A stretch of 64,000 nucleotides of DNA from Bacteroidales bacterium UBA3844 (GTDB taxonomy: Bacteria; Bacteroidota; Bacteroidia; Bacteroidales; Paludibacteraceae): positions 60,306-124,305 of the forward strand of contig DGHQ01000004.1 of NCBI GenBank assembly GCA_002392915.1, read 5' to 3'. The notes beneath the pieces were generated by a model. It was not told the DNA's origin and did not search any database. It was given only the letters and a program-made list of their open reading frames with translations. The position numbers were made by a program, and so were the translations under genes. Below, in pieces: positions 1 through 8,283 of this stretch. Each line of letters starts with the position of its first letter. Position 1 is the stretch's first letter.

Positions 1-2
1 TG

Positions 3-1061
3 CTTCACTATTTCGGTGAAGAGTATGTAGAAGATAATTGTGGAAATTGCGATAATTGTTTAAATCCAAAGAAAACAGTGGAGGCAAAAGAGTTACTAAG
101 CACGGTATTGGAAACCGTTGTAGCTTTAGGAGAGCAGGAGAAAATTGATTATGTCATTGACATCATCTTGGGTAGAGAGACGCCAATGATAGTTGAATTG
201 AATCAACACGAGGAAATTGACACCTTTGGTGAAGGAAAATCTGAACCAGAGTCGACATGGCAGGCTGTCATACAGGAAGCCATCGTTGTCGGATATCTCA
301 AAAAAGATGTTGAAAGCTATGGCAACTTGAAGATCACACCGGAAGGAAAGAAATTCTTGTCGAAGCCAAAGAGCTTTAAGGTCAACATCATAGATGAGGA
401 TGATGTAGACGACATAGACATAGAGAACATTCCTCAGACAGGCGACGCAGACTCGTGTGCTGTCGACCCAGAATTGTTCTCAATGCTTAAGGATTTGAGA
501 AAGAAGATGGCAAACCAAATGGAGATTCCACCATTTGTTATCTTCCAGGATCCAGCATTGGAGGCTATGGCTACTACCTACCCTATCAACTTGGACGAGT
601 TGGCAAACATTCCTGGTGTAGGACAAGGAAAAGCTAAAAAGTTCGGTAAAGAGTTCGTTGACGTTATCCGCCGACATGTGGAGGAGAACGAGATTCAACG
701 TCCGGAAGACTTCAGAATCCGTACAGCGCCAAGCAAATCAAAGATAAAGGTGGAGATTCTAAATGCCATCGACTTAAAGAAGCCTCTCGACGAGTGGGCT
801 GCAGGAAGAGGCATTGAATTTGACGATTTGCTGACTGAAATAGAGTCGATTGTCAACTCAGGACCAGACACACCGCCAGACATCAGCTATTTTATTGAGC
901 AGGTCATGGATGAAGACAGAGTGGAAGAGATCTACGACTATTTCAGAGATGAAGCCGAATCTGATGACATCGACTCTGCAATTGAGAATTTAGGAGGCGA
1001 CTATACCGAAGAGGAAGTTCGTCTTGTTAGAATAAAATTTTTGACAGAATTAGGTAGTTAA
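3..1061 (+). CDS. recQ: ATP-dependent DNA helicase RecQ, C-terminal part (5' end outside window)
   Basis: The reading frame is open from the window edge, so only about the last 352 residues are visible. The zinc-binding cysteine cluster CGNCDNC lies at bases 39-59, followed by an RQC winged-helix region and an HRDC domain around bases 480-680 (it contains IPGVGQGKAKKFG, a helix-hairpin-like motif). A further acidic extension of about 120 residues follows the HRDC, as in Bacteroidetes RecQ proteins. RecQ unwinds 3'-5' forked and recombination intermediates in the cytoplasm. The helicase core lies upstream of base 1. The next gene begins 9 bases after the stop and may be co-transcribed. Confidence 0.9.
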   Translation, partial: LHYFGEEYVEDNCGNCDNCLNPKKTVEAKELLSTVLETVVALGEQEKIDYVIDIILGRETPMIVELNQHEEIDTFGEGKSEPESTWQAVIQEAIVVGYLKKDVESYGNLKITPEGKKFLSKPKSFKVNIIDEDDVDDIDIENIPQTGDADSCAVDPELFSMLKDLRKKMANQMEIPPFVIFQDPALEAMATTYPINLDELANIPGVGQGKAKKFGKEFVDVIRRHVEENEIQRPEDFRIRTAPSKSKIKVEILNAIDLKKPLDEWAAGRGIEFDDLLTEIESIVNSGPDTPPDISYFIEQVMDEDRVEEIYDYFRDEAESDDIDSAIENLGGDYTEEEVRLVRIKFLTELGS

Positions 1062-1070
1062 TTAAGAAAA

Positions 1071-1976
1071 ATGAAACCAACATTATTAGTTTTGGCAGCC
1101 GGAATGGGTAGCCGTTACGGCACATTGAAACAGCTCGACGGAGTTGGCCCAAGCGGTGAGACAATCATGGATTATTCAATCTATGACGCAGTAAGAGCAG
1201 GATTCGGCAAAGTTGTATTTGTGATACGTCGTGATTTTGAGAAAGACTTCAACGAGAAGATTCTATCTAAATACAAAGGTGTAGTAGACGTTGCCACTGT
1301 ATTCCAATCATTGGATTGTCTGCCAGCTGGCTATAGCGTTCCTGAAGGACGTGAGAAGCCATGGGGTACAAACCACGCTATCTTGGTGGCTAAGGATGCG
1401 GTCAACACTCCATTCGCAGTGATCAACGCAGACGACTTCTACGGCAAAGAGAGTTTTGAGATCCTTGCTAAGGCATTGATCTCTCTTGAAGGCAAGAAGA
1501 ACGACTACTGCATGGTAGGCTACCGTCTTGGCAACACACTTTCAGAGAGCGGAACAGTTTCAAGAGGTGTTTGCCACACAGACAACAATGGCTACCTTTC
1601 AACAGTTGAAGAGCACTATGAGATTCATAGAAAAGATGGCCAAGTCATCTTTAAGAACCAGACAACAGGTGAGTTCAACTCTATTGACGAGAATTTGCCA
1701 GTTTCAATGAACATGTGGGGATTCACTCCTGACTACTTCGTTCATTCAGAGTCTGACTTCAAGGTTTTCCTTGATGGATGCAACGGTAATTTGAAGGCTG
1801 AGTATGGTATTCCAACAATGGTTAACAAACTTATCCAGACTAAGACTGCTACAATCAAGGTGCTTGACACTCCATGCAAATGGTTCGGTGTTACTTACAA
1901 AGAAGACCGTCCTATGGTAGTATCAAAAATCGAATCGCTTGTGGCAGCAGGCGTATATCCAAAGAAATTGTTCTAA
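1071..1976 (+). CDS. Sugar-phosphate nucleotidyltransferase-like protein
   Basis: 301 aa. The N-terminus carries the nucleotidyltransferase signature LAAGMGSRYGTLKQ, i.e. the GxGxR...K nucleotide-binding loop of GT-A-fold NTP transferases, and INADDFYG (about residues 118-125) provides the metal-binding DD. The family transfers NMP to sugar-1-phosphates or similar acceptors; the substrate cannot be told from sequence. There is no left-handed beta-helix extension, so this is not a GlmU/GlgC type. It follows recQ by 9 bases and is closed by a strong terminator, so recQ and this gene probably form one transcription unit. Confidence 0.8.
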   Translation: MKPTLLVLAAGMGSRYGTLKQLDGVGPSGETIMDYSIYDAVRAGFGKVVFVIRRDFEKDFNEKILSKYKGVVDVATVFQSLDCLPAGYSVPEGREKPWGTNHAILVAKDAVNTPFAVINADDFYGKESFEILAKALISLEGKKNDYCMVGYRLGNTLSESGTVSRGVCHTDNNGYLSTVEEHYEIHRKDGQVIFKNQTTGEFNSIDENLPVSMNMWGFTPDYFVHSESDFKVFLDGCNGNLKAEYGIPTMVNKLIQTKTATIKVLDTPCKWFGVTYKEDRPMVVSKIESLVAAGVYPKKLF

Positions 1977-1994
1977 TCAAACAATATTCAATCT

Positions 1995-2021
1995 AAAGGG
2001 AGCGCCAAAAACGCTCCCTTT
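1995..2021 (+). terminator. Intrinsic terminator after the nucleotidyltransferase gene
   Basis: A 10-bp perfect stem (1995-2004 with 2012-2021) has a 7-base loop and ends in TTTATTGTTT. It lies 19 bases after the stop codon. Confidence 0.85.
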
Positions 2022-2112
2022 ATTGTTTACGGAAAGCAATTAACACCATCCATATATTCACCGACAATTACTTAAAATTCAAATTTAACCCAGAACTAAT
2101 AATCAACAACAC

Positions 2113-2952
2113 ATGGAAAAAACAATAAAAAGATCTTTCTTGATATTGATGTCCCTATTACTTACAACAATCAATATTACCGCAGCTAACGACACAAAAA
2201 CAAACACGAAGTCGATTGCAGACACATTCTGCATCACAAACCATGATATTATTAGTTTGCTGACAGAAGATTATATCAACAAGAAGGGTAATTTGAAACA
2301 GAAATACTTTGCAGAACTTAAAAACGGAATTATAAACAAAGATATACCAAAGAAAGCATACATAAGCAAAAGCGACCATACATACGTGGGCGACGCTAAC
2401 AAAAACAACATCACCGTCGGATTATATCTGATAGTGAAAAAAGGACAAAGCAGAATCGTAAGGGACGTAGATGGCAGAAAAAGTTGCAGGATACTTCCGT
2501 CTACAACATCATTTGCCGCTCTTCCGCAAAACAAGGAGGTCACTTGTGTGCAAAGAATTCTTAAAGTAAAAGACGGAGACACGTTCGACTACCTTGATTG
2601 CAACGGAGCGATACACACTGTACGAATAGCAGGAATCGACACACCAGAGAAGGGGCAACCGTTCGCTAACAAAGCCAAAGAAAAACTCTCATCACTACTT
2701 CATTCCGGACAAATAACATTACTTCGTACAGGTTCAGGCAACCACAAAAGGATGGCAATGGAAGTTTTTGTCGACGGGATTGATGTCAATCTTGAATTGG
2801 TAAGATGCGGGCTTGCCTGGAGAGAACCACGTTTCGACAAGTCCGGGAAATACGTACAGGCAGAAGCGGATGCTAAAAAAGCGAAACTTGGACTATGGAG
2901 TGATCCAAGCAACATAGCCCCGTGGGAATACAGAGCAAGTAAAAGAAAATAA
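2113..2952 (+). CDS. Secreted thermonuclease (SNase-like) family protein
   Basis: 279 aa with an N-terminal signal peptide (about residues 1-24, ending in ITAAN). A region of about 110 residues has no recognised domain. A staphylococcal-nuclease fold then covers about residues 145-270: VKDGDTFDYLDCNGAIHTVR, then RIAGIDTPEKGQ (active-site Arg and metal Asp), then VNLELVRCGLAW. The C-terminal part keeps the usual LGLW motif. The protein is probably exported and cleaves nucleic acids in the periplasm or outside the cell. The gene is monocistronic, with terminators on both sides. Confidence 0.8.
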   Translation: MEKTIKRSFLILMSLLLTTINITAANDTKTNTKSIADTFCITNHDIISLLTEDYINKKGNLKQKYFAELKNGIINKDIPKKAYISKSDHTYVGDANKNNITVGLYLIVKKGQSRIVRDVDGRKSCRILPSTTSFAALPQNKEVTCVQRILKVKDGDTFDYLDCNGAIHTVRIAGIDTPEKGQPFANKAKEKLSSLLHSGQITLLRTGSGNHKRMAMEVFVDGIDVNLELVRCGLAWREPRFDKSGKYVQAEADAKKAKLGLWSDPSNIAPWEYRASKRK

Positions 2953-2969
2953 ATAAGAACAAAAAAAAC

Positions 2970-2997
2970 GCCACAAACATCATCTGAAGTTTGTGGC
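2970..2997 (+). terminator. Intrinsic terminator after the thermonuclease gene
   Basis: A 9-bp stem (2970-2978 with 2989-2997), 10-base loop, followed by ATTTTTTAT. Confidence 0.85.
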
Positions 2998-3015
2998 ATT
3001 TTTTATGATGATACA

Positions 3016-3198
3016 TCACAGTTTAGATAAAAAAGACTGACCACATGCTATATACATATTAATTCCGTGGCGTACATAGTCCAACTCTTCTCTGGAAATG
3101 ATCATTTCTTCTGGACTGCCATTATCAACATAAAGCACTTTTGCTGATTTAGCATTATACAATGTCCATGCCAAAGGACCATATTCCTCATCATCTAC
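3016..3198 (-). pseudogene. Detached reading frame, probable C-terminal part of the small membrane gene at 3195-3485
   Basis: On the minus strand the codons from 3198 to 3016 read as a credible 60-residue peptide (starting VDDEEYGPLAWTLYN, ending QSFLSKL, stop TGA) but have no start codon; the codon immediately upstream in this frame is TAA. The upstream 96-aa frame ends with TAG at 3197-3195, one base out of phase with it. Joining the two by one frame step gives a continuous protein of about 156 residues. The simplest reading is a single-base indel that split the gene; programmed frameshifting is possible, but there is no classic slippery heptamer at the junction (TCTAAGTAG). Confidence 0.5.
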
Positions 3199-3485
3199 TT
3201 AGACGAATAATCAAATGTATCCACATTGACACGAGGTTTTACCGTATCCACCACTATAGAATCCGCAATTAGCGAATCTGAAGCTGTAGCTCTCATATTT
3301 GTTGAGTCAACAGCATTGACATTTATATCATCCGTATCAGAAGCCGTAGAGTCAGAACATTGAGACGAATCTCTTTCAGCCGAAGTACCAGCTGTTTTAT
3401 ACTTATCTATCACGTCCGGATTGTTGTAGATATAAAACAAAATCACACCTACAAACACCAAAAGAAATCTGAAAAAATTCTTCAT
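3195..3485 (-). CDS. Small inner-membrane-anchored hypothetical protein (possibly truncated by a frameshift)
   Basis: 96 aa. A hydrophobic segment at residues 4-20 (FFRFLLVFVGVILFYIY) without a clear cleavage site suggests a signal anchor. The rest is Ser/Thr/Asp-rich and low in complexity, probably a disordered periplasmic linker. It follows the outer-membrane barrel gene on the same strand, with a terminator-like hairpin between them. The frame ends where a second coding-looking frame begins one base out of phase (3198-3016), so the natural protein may have been longer. No family was recognised. Confidence 0.6.
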   Translation of the reverse strand: MKNFFRFLLVFVGVILFYIYNNPDVIDKYKTAGTSAERDSSQCSDSTASDTDDINVNAVDSTNMRATASDSLIADSIVVDTVKPRVNVDTFDYSSK

Positions 3486-3502
3486 ATTTATATTTATACA
3501 AA

Positions 3503-3526
3503 AAGGCGAGCTTTAAGACTCGCCTT
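3503..3526 (-). terminator. Intrinsic terminator downstream of the outer-membrane barrel gene
   Basis: An 8-bp GC-rich stem (3526-3519 with 3510-3503), followed on the minus strand by TTTTGTATAAATA. It sits between the barrel gene and the 96-aa gene and so separates or attenuates the two. Confidence 0.7.
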
Positions 3527-3553
3527 ATAAGTTGTCGATTATTAAACTCAAAA

Positions 3554-4201
3554 TTACATCTGAGGTTTCTTTCTCTGCTTACCAACACTTAATGTTGGGA
3601 ATGTGTAACCAGCACCTATTCTCATACTTCTATGGCATAGTGTCTGACCAAGAACTGAAGTATTCTGAGTCAAATCTCTCAAACCAAGATCATAATCATA
3701 GAATACAAACAATCTCTTGTAGTGGAACTCAAATGCAAAAGCAACACCAAGGTCACCATGGCTCAAACCTTTCATTCGGGTTGGAGTTCTCACATATTTC
3801 ATATTTTCAGTATACTCATTAAATCTAAAATCGTATGCGATATATGGACCTGCTCCTACATTAAAATGCATATCCTTAACGGGCAATTCAAACTGACCAC
3901 CGAACAACACAGGCAATTCAATCATATGGAACATAACCGGAGTAACAGCATTTCCATTAGGAAAAACCACTTCATTTTCCTGTCCCTTCTGTGCATACAT
4001 AAGTTCAGGCATAATGAAAAAACGGCTATTGCTGATATGGAACTTACCTCCGAATCCCGCAGCTACACCCATTCTGTTCTCAGACTCATCTACATTGAAT
4101 TTACTGATGCTTACACCACCCTTAAAGAAAAGATCGATGTCCGCAGCGAAGGCAGATAGACTTGTCATTAAAGCCACAATGGCTACTAAAATTTTTCTCA
4201 T
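3554..4201 (-). CDS. Outer-membrane beta-barrel protein (PorT-like, porin family)
   Basis: 215 aa with a clear signal peptide (MRKILVAIVALMTSLSAFA, cleaved before AD). The mature part consists of alternating amphipathic strands ending in an aromatic-rich pattern, typical of the eight-stranded PorT/OMP_b-brl family of Bacteroidetes. It begins with FFKGGVSISKFN, followed by GVAAGFGGKF, and strands such as LPVLFGGQFELP and HFNVGAGPYIAYDFRF come later. It is expected in the outer membrane; its ligand is unknown. A textbook promoter lies 88 bases upstream of the start. Confidence 0.75.
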   Translation of the reverse strand: MRKILVAIVALMTSLSAFAADIDLFFKGGVSISKFNVDESENRMGVAAGFGGKFHISNSRFFIMPELMYAQKGQENEVVFPNGNAVTPVMFHMIELPVLFGGQFELPVKDMHFNVGAGPYIAYDFRFNEYTENMKYVRTPTRMKGLSHGDLGVAFAFEFHYKRLFVFYDYDLGLRDLTQNTSVLGQTLCHRSMRIGAGYTFPTLSVGKQRKKPQM

Positions 4202-4288
4202 TTTTAATAATATAAAAATCCTTAAAATTTATTTTAATACCATACGAACATTAAAAAAGTCATAGTTCGCATCAGCACTTATCACGCA

Positions 4289-4319
4289 CAAAAATAATCA
4301 TAAAAATCTTACGTACAAA
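4289..4319 (-). promoter_or_regulatory. Bacteroidetes promoter for the outer-membrane barrel gene
   Basis: On the minus strand TTTG (4319-4316) is followed after exactly 19 bases by TATTTTTG (4296-4289). This matches the Bacteroidetes -33/-7 consensus TTTG-N19-TAnnTTTG. Transcription would start near 4282, giving a leader of about 80 nt. Confidence 0.75.
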
Positions 4320-4379
4320 ATATATTTTACTATTTTCCACAAAAACAGAATAAAATCGAAATATTATTTCAGAAAAGCG

Positions 4380-4387
4380 TATATTTG
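4380..4387 (+). promoter_or_regulatory. -7 element of the glycosyltransferase operon
   Basis: TATATTTG matches TAnnTTTG. It places the transcription start near 4393, which makes ATG 4408 a better start for the next gene than GTG 4390. Confidence 0.6.
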
Positions 4388-4407
4388 CAGTGAATAATGA
4401 AATTTTT

Positions 4408-5637
4408 ATGAGCATACAGGATTTTATAGATTTTGGGGACTTGGTGGCAAATTATTTTGCAAACCTTGAACTATCAGAGATAGCAATCGGAATATTGGTG
4501 ACACTTGGAATCTGCCTATCAATACAGCTATTCTTCTACCTTTATTATTACGCTTCCGTCGCCCGCAACGGCAAAGCTCTTAAAGAGGGAAACGTTAAAC
4601 ATGTCATAAAACGTCCTCCGGTAAGTATCATCGTCGTCTCTAGATATGACAGTGAGAATCTTGCCAAATGTCTTCCGTCAATTCTTGAACAAAGTTACCC
4701 CAACTACGAAGTTGTCGTGGTTAACGACGGAACAACAAACGACACCACTATCCTACTCGACAATCTTAAAAAGAAATATTCTCATCTTCGTACAACATAT
4801 CTTCCAGAAGATGCCAAATATATGAGTCGCAAAAAAATGTGTATGACGGTGGGTATAAAAGCGGCATTCTACGACTACCTCGTATTCACTGATTCCGACT
4901 GTGTTGCCGACACTAGAGACTGGCTGACTGAAATCATGCGTAACTTCAACGAAGAGACTGACCTCGTCCTTGGATTCAACCACAACAAGGCAACCGACAG
5001 ATGCGACTCTCTATGGCAGAAATTCATCAACTTCGACAATGTGTTCTCCTCTATCAAATATATGTCGTACGCAATGAGAGGTTTGGCTTATAGCGGAACT
5101 ATAAAGAATATGGCTTACCGTAAAGAGAAATTCTTTGAGAACAGAGGTTTCGCATCCAATCTTAACGTTGAAGGCGGAGAAGACGACATCTTCATCACAG
5201 AGATCTCAAACGGCACCAACATCGCCGTTGAGACAAGTCCAAACGCCAGCACATCTATCAATAAAGAGGTGACTGTAAAGAGCTTCATTGAAAAGAAAGA
5301 GACAGATTTGGAGAATAGCGAATACTATCCTAACAATGTCAAATTCAGGATCAACACCGAAGTCACAACCAGATATCTGTTCTATTTGATATTCATATTC
5401 GGAATCATATACGGAATTGTGTCAGAAGAATATTTCGTGACCAGCGTATGCGGAATAATGGGTCTTATCCGCTACGGTGTGCAATGCTACACCTTTATAA
5501 AAGGTGCTCACGCATTGGGAATGAAAGGTTCAGCATTCCTGTTCATTCCTTTTGAATTAATAATTCCGTTGACTACCATGTACGTGTCGACGGTGGGACA
5601 AATCGGCAAAAGAAAATTGGAATTATGGAAAGTGTAA
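4408..5637 (+). CDS. Membrane glycosyltransferase family 2 protein
   Basis: 409 aa from ATG 4408. One transmembrane helix lies near residues 25-45 (GILVTLGICLSIQLFFYLYY). A GT2 catalytic domain follows (about residues 70-270: PVSIIVVSRYDSENLAKCLP, VVVNDGTT, and the DxD motif FTDSDC). Two or three C-terminal hydrophobic helices complete it. GT2 enzymes of this shape transfer an activated sugar at the cytoplasmic face of the inner membrane; the acceptor is unknown. The gene overlaps the DUF2007 gene by 13 bases and heads a four-gene operon. An upstream GTG at 4390 is in frame but lies at or before the likely transcription start. Confidence 0.8.
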   Translation: MSIQDFIDFGDLVANYFANLELSEIAIGILVTLGICLSIQLFFYLYYYASVARNGKALKEGNVKHVIKRPPVSIIVVSRYDSENLAKCLPSILEQSYPNYEVVVVNDGTTNDTTILLDNLKKKYSHLRTTYLPEDAKYMSRKKMCMTVGIKAAFYDYLVFTDSDCVADTRDWLTEIMRNFNEETDLVLGFNHNKATDRCDSLWQKFINFDNVFSSIKYMSYAMRGLAYSGTIKNMAYRKEKFFENRGFASNLNVEGGEDDIFITEISNGTNIAVETSPNASTSINKEVTVKSFIEKKETDLENSEYYPNNVKFRINTEVTTRYLFYLIFIFGIIYGIVSEEYFVTSVCGIMGLIRYGVQCYTFIKGAHALGMKGSAFLFIPFELIIPLTTMYVSTVGQIGKRKLELWKV

Positions 5638-5879
5638 ACAACGAAAAAGTTGTGGTGTTCCGCACCTACAACACTTTATTCGAGGCTAACGTGGTGAAGG
5701 AGCTACTTGCGTCGAACGACATACCGTCTATGATAAAGAATGAGCACACAACAGTATTGCTGCCTATGTTCAGCCCGATGAGCGGAGTAGCTCTGATGGT
5801 GTTGGAAAAAGATTTGGCAAAAGCCCAGGAAATTGTCGATGGGACTAACAACAGCGACAACGGATTAATTGAAAAATAA
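5625..5879 (+). CDS. DUF2007 family protein
   Basis: 84 aa. Matches the small DUF2007 domain: VVVFRTYNTLFEANVVKELL, then SGVALMVLEKDLAKAQEIV. The family has a ferredoxin-like (GlnB-like) fold and is annotated as a putative signal-transducing domain; its biochemical role is not established. It overlaps the glycosyltransferase by 13 bases and precedes mazG by 12, so it is translationally linked to both. Confidence 0.75.
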   Translation: MESVNNEKVVVFRTYNTLFEANVVKELLASNDIPSMIKNEHTTVLLPMFSPMSGVALMVLEKDLAKAQEIVDGTNNSDNGLIEK

Positions 5880-5891
5880 CGATTTGATGAT

Positions 5892-6692
5892 ATGAACGAT
5901 AGAAAAACACAACTGGCAGCCTTTGAGCGTCTGCTTGACGTGATGGATGAACTGAGAGCTAAATGTCCGTGGGATAGCAAACAGACATTTCAAAGCATTC
6001 GCCCCAACACAATAGAGGAGACTTATGAATTGTGTGACGCTCTTGCTAAAAATGATCTTCCAAACATCAAGAAAGAGCTTGGTGACGTGTTGCTTCACAT
6101 CGTTTTCTATTCAAAAATCGCATCCGAGACCAACGATTTCGACATCGCTGATGTGTGCAACACCTTGTGTGACAAACTGATATTCCGTCATCCACATGTG
6201 TTTGGCGATGTGAACGCGGAAAACGCAGGCCAGGTGGAGACCAACTGGGAAAGAATAAAGATGAAAGAGAAAGATGGCAACAAAAGCGTATTGGCTGGAG
6301 TGCCGTCTGCACTTCCGTCGCTCATTAAAGCATACAGAATCCAAGACAAAGCCAGAAATGTGGGCTTCGATTGGGCTGAACGCGAACAGGTGTGGGAAAA
6401 AGTCAAAGAGGAATTTGAGGAACTGATGGTTGAAATCAAAAACATGGATCCACAAAAACAGGAAGAAGAATTCGGCGACCTGCTATTCTCCCTCATCAAC
6501 GCTGCCCGACTCTACAAAATCAATCCAGACAATGCGTTGGAAAGCACTAACGCAAAATTCATCCGTCGATTCAACTATCTTGAAGAAAACACAATCAAGA
6601 AAGGTATAGACCTTAAGTCTATGTCGCTCGACGACATGAACGCCATCTGGAATGAAGCCAAACAACTTGAAAAAGAAGGAAAACTGAAGTGA
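5892..6692 (+). CDS. mazG: Nucleoside triphosphate pyrophosphohydrolase MazG
   Basis: 266 aa, the usual size of two-domain MazG. The first MazG domain has CPWDSKQTFQSIRPNTIEET and KKELGDVLLHIVFY, the EExxE...ExxD metal-binding pattern. The second domain repeats it with EEFGDLLFSLINAARL near residues 195-215. It hydrolyses (d)NTPs to NMP and pyrophosphate in the cytoplasm and can lower non-canonical nucleotides or alter stringent signalling. Its stop overlaps the region of the next start, so the operon continues. Confidence 0.9.
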   Translation: MNDRKTQLAAFERLLDVMDELRAKCPWDSKQTFQSIRPNTIEETYELCDALAKNDLPNIKKELGDVLLHIVFYSKIASETNDFDIADVCNTLCDKLIFRHPHVFGDVNAENAGQVETNWERIKMKEKDGNKSVLAGVPSALPSLIKAYRIQDKARNVGFDWAEREQVWEKVKEEFEELMVEIKNMDPQKQEEEFGDLLFSLINAARLYKINPDNALESTNAKFIRRFNYLEENTIKKGIDLKSMSLDDMNAIWNEAKQLEKEGKLK

Positions 6693-6694
6693 CC

Positions 6695-8146
6695 ATGCAA
6701 AAACTTTTATCGATTATATTATTATCATTCTGCATATTGCAATCTGCTTATGCCAGAAAAGAGGTCGTCAATGACATAAACGACCTCCCACTCGACACAC
6801 TCCTTTCGGTAAAAGTAGACAGCCTTGAGATCGACTCAACCACAATTGAAGCTCCGGAAGAAGTTTACGACAAATTCTACTACATTCCACGTACCTCAAC
6901 AATCCACATCCCGATGTCTATCAACATTCCGTTGATTGAACGTCGTCTGAATGAGGCATTCAGTGGACTCATATATAATGACTCTATAATCGATGATGAT
7001 GGTTTGAAACTTAAAGCGTGGAAAACCAGAAACATAAAACTAAAATACCAAGCAGATACTTTATTCTATACCATCCCTGTAAAGATTTGGGCAGAAAAAC
7101 GTTTTGATCTTGGAATCACAACCACAGACAAAGAACTGAACGCAGAAATTGAGATTGATTTCCAGACTACCATCAACTTTTCTAAAGACTGGAAACTGCT
7201 GACCCATACAACCATTCTTGACTACCGATGGCTTTCAAAACCGACAATCAAAATTCTTGGAATGAATATGTCGATCTCTTTCCTTGCCGACCAACTGATC
7301 GCAAGCAACAGAAACGACTTCAACAAAGAGATTGACAAAGCTCTCAACGAACAGATTCCTCTCGCCGACTATATGGCTGAAATATGGATGTCGATGCAAG
7401 AGCCTATTTCTACAAACGCATCCGGCTACCAGATTTGGATTGTAGCGTCGCCGGAAAATATCTACTGCACTCCTCTGCTCGGAGATCTCGGCAAACTGAC
7501 TACCACACTGGGAATCAAAACCAAACTCGACTTGTTCGTAGGAATCCAAAATCCAGGATCAAGAAGGAAAACAAAACTGCCTCCATTAAAGATGTATTCC
7601 AACTGTATGGACACTATCGACATTGGTGTGTTGACAGACCTTCCATACGAGCTAATGGATTCTGTAGCAATGGATTTGCTAAAAGGGACAACGTTTGGAG
7701 AAGGCCGCCACTCTATTTCAGTGGACACAATTTTCTTCTACGGAAAGAAAGACAAACTCGTCATCAGCCTTGGTGTTTCTGGATTCATCAACGGAAAAAT
7801 ATATCTTGAAAGTGTGCCATACTTCGACAAAGAAAATGTATCTATAAAAATCACTGATGTCGACTATAAGCTGGACACGAGAAACGTTTTGGCTAAAATC
7901 GTCAATCTGTTCTATAAAAAGAAATTGAAAGAAAAGCTGGAGAACGAATTTGAGTTACCGCTCCGAACCGAGTTTGAGATGATCAAAGAATTCGGACGAA
8001 ACTCTATTTTCGACACAGAAATATTCCCAGATATAAAAATCAACGGAAGGCTTGACGACATTGGTGTCGAAAGAATCCAAATCACCCCAATCGGACTCAA
8101 AGTCAGTCTTGACATTAACGGAAAACTAAGACTATCGGTTGATTAA
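6695..8146 (+). CDS. DUF4403 family exported protein
   Basis: 483 aa from ATG 6695 (an in-frame GTG at 6689 overlaps the mazG stop). A signal peptide covers residues 1-20 (MQKLLSIILLSFCILQSAYA). The mature protein resembles DUF4403: IHIPMSINIPLIERRLNEAF near the N-terminus, then repeated beta-rich halves with NRNDFNKEIDKALNEQIPL and a C-terminal IQITPIGLKVSLDINGKL. Such folds are TULIP-like lipid-binding candidates; function is unproven. Last gene of the operon, followed by a strong terminator. Confidence 0.65.
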   Translation: MQKLLSIILLSFCILQSAYARKEVVNDINDLPLDTLLSVKVDSLEIDSTTIEAPEEVYDKFYYIPRTSTIHIPMSINIPLIERRLNEAFSGLIYNDSIIDDDGLKLKAWKTRNIKLKYQADTLFYTIPVKIWAEKRFDLGITTTDKELNAEIEIDFQTTINFSKDWKLLTHTTILDYRWLSKPTIKILGMNMSISFLADQLIASNRNDFNKEIDKALNEQIPLADYMAEIWMSMQEPISTNASGYQIWIVASPENIYCTPLLGDLGKLTTTLGIKTKLDLFVGIQNPGSRRKTKLPPLKMYSNCMDTIDIGVLTDLPYELMDSVAMDLLKGTTFGEGRHSISVDTIFFYGKKDKLVISLGVSGFINGKIYLESVPYFDKENVSIKITDVDYKLDTRNVLAKIVNLFYKKKLKEKLENEFELPLRTEFEMIKEFGRNSIFDTEIFPDIKINGRLDDIGVERIQITPIGLKVSLDINGKLRLSVD

Positions 8147-8188
8147 GACAAGATAACGTAGCTATCGCTTTTTGATTTCAAATAGCAG

Positions 8189-8222
8189 ACGACAAAGACG
8201 CGAGGGATTGCGTCTTTGTCGT
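8189..8222 (+). terminator. Intrinsic terminator of the GT2-DUF2007-mazG-DUF4403 operon
   Basis: A 13-bp perfect stem (8189-8201 with 8210-8222), 8-base loop, then TTTTT. Confidence 0.9.
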
Positions 8223-8251
8223 TTTTTCTGCTTTTAATCATAAAAAAGCAT

Positions 8252-8259
8252 TATATTTG
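8252..8259 (+). promoter_or_regulatory. -7 element of the trkA-trkH promoter
   Basis: TATATTTG, 24 bases upstream of the trkA start and directly after the preceding terminator. Confidence 0.65.
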
Positions 8260-8283
8260 CGACCGTAATATAACAGACGTATA

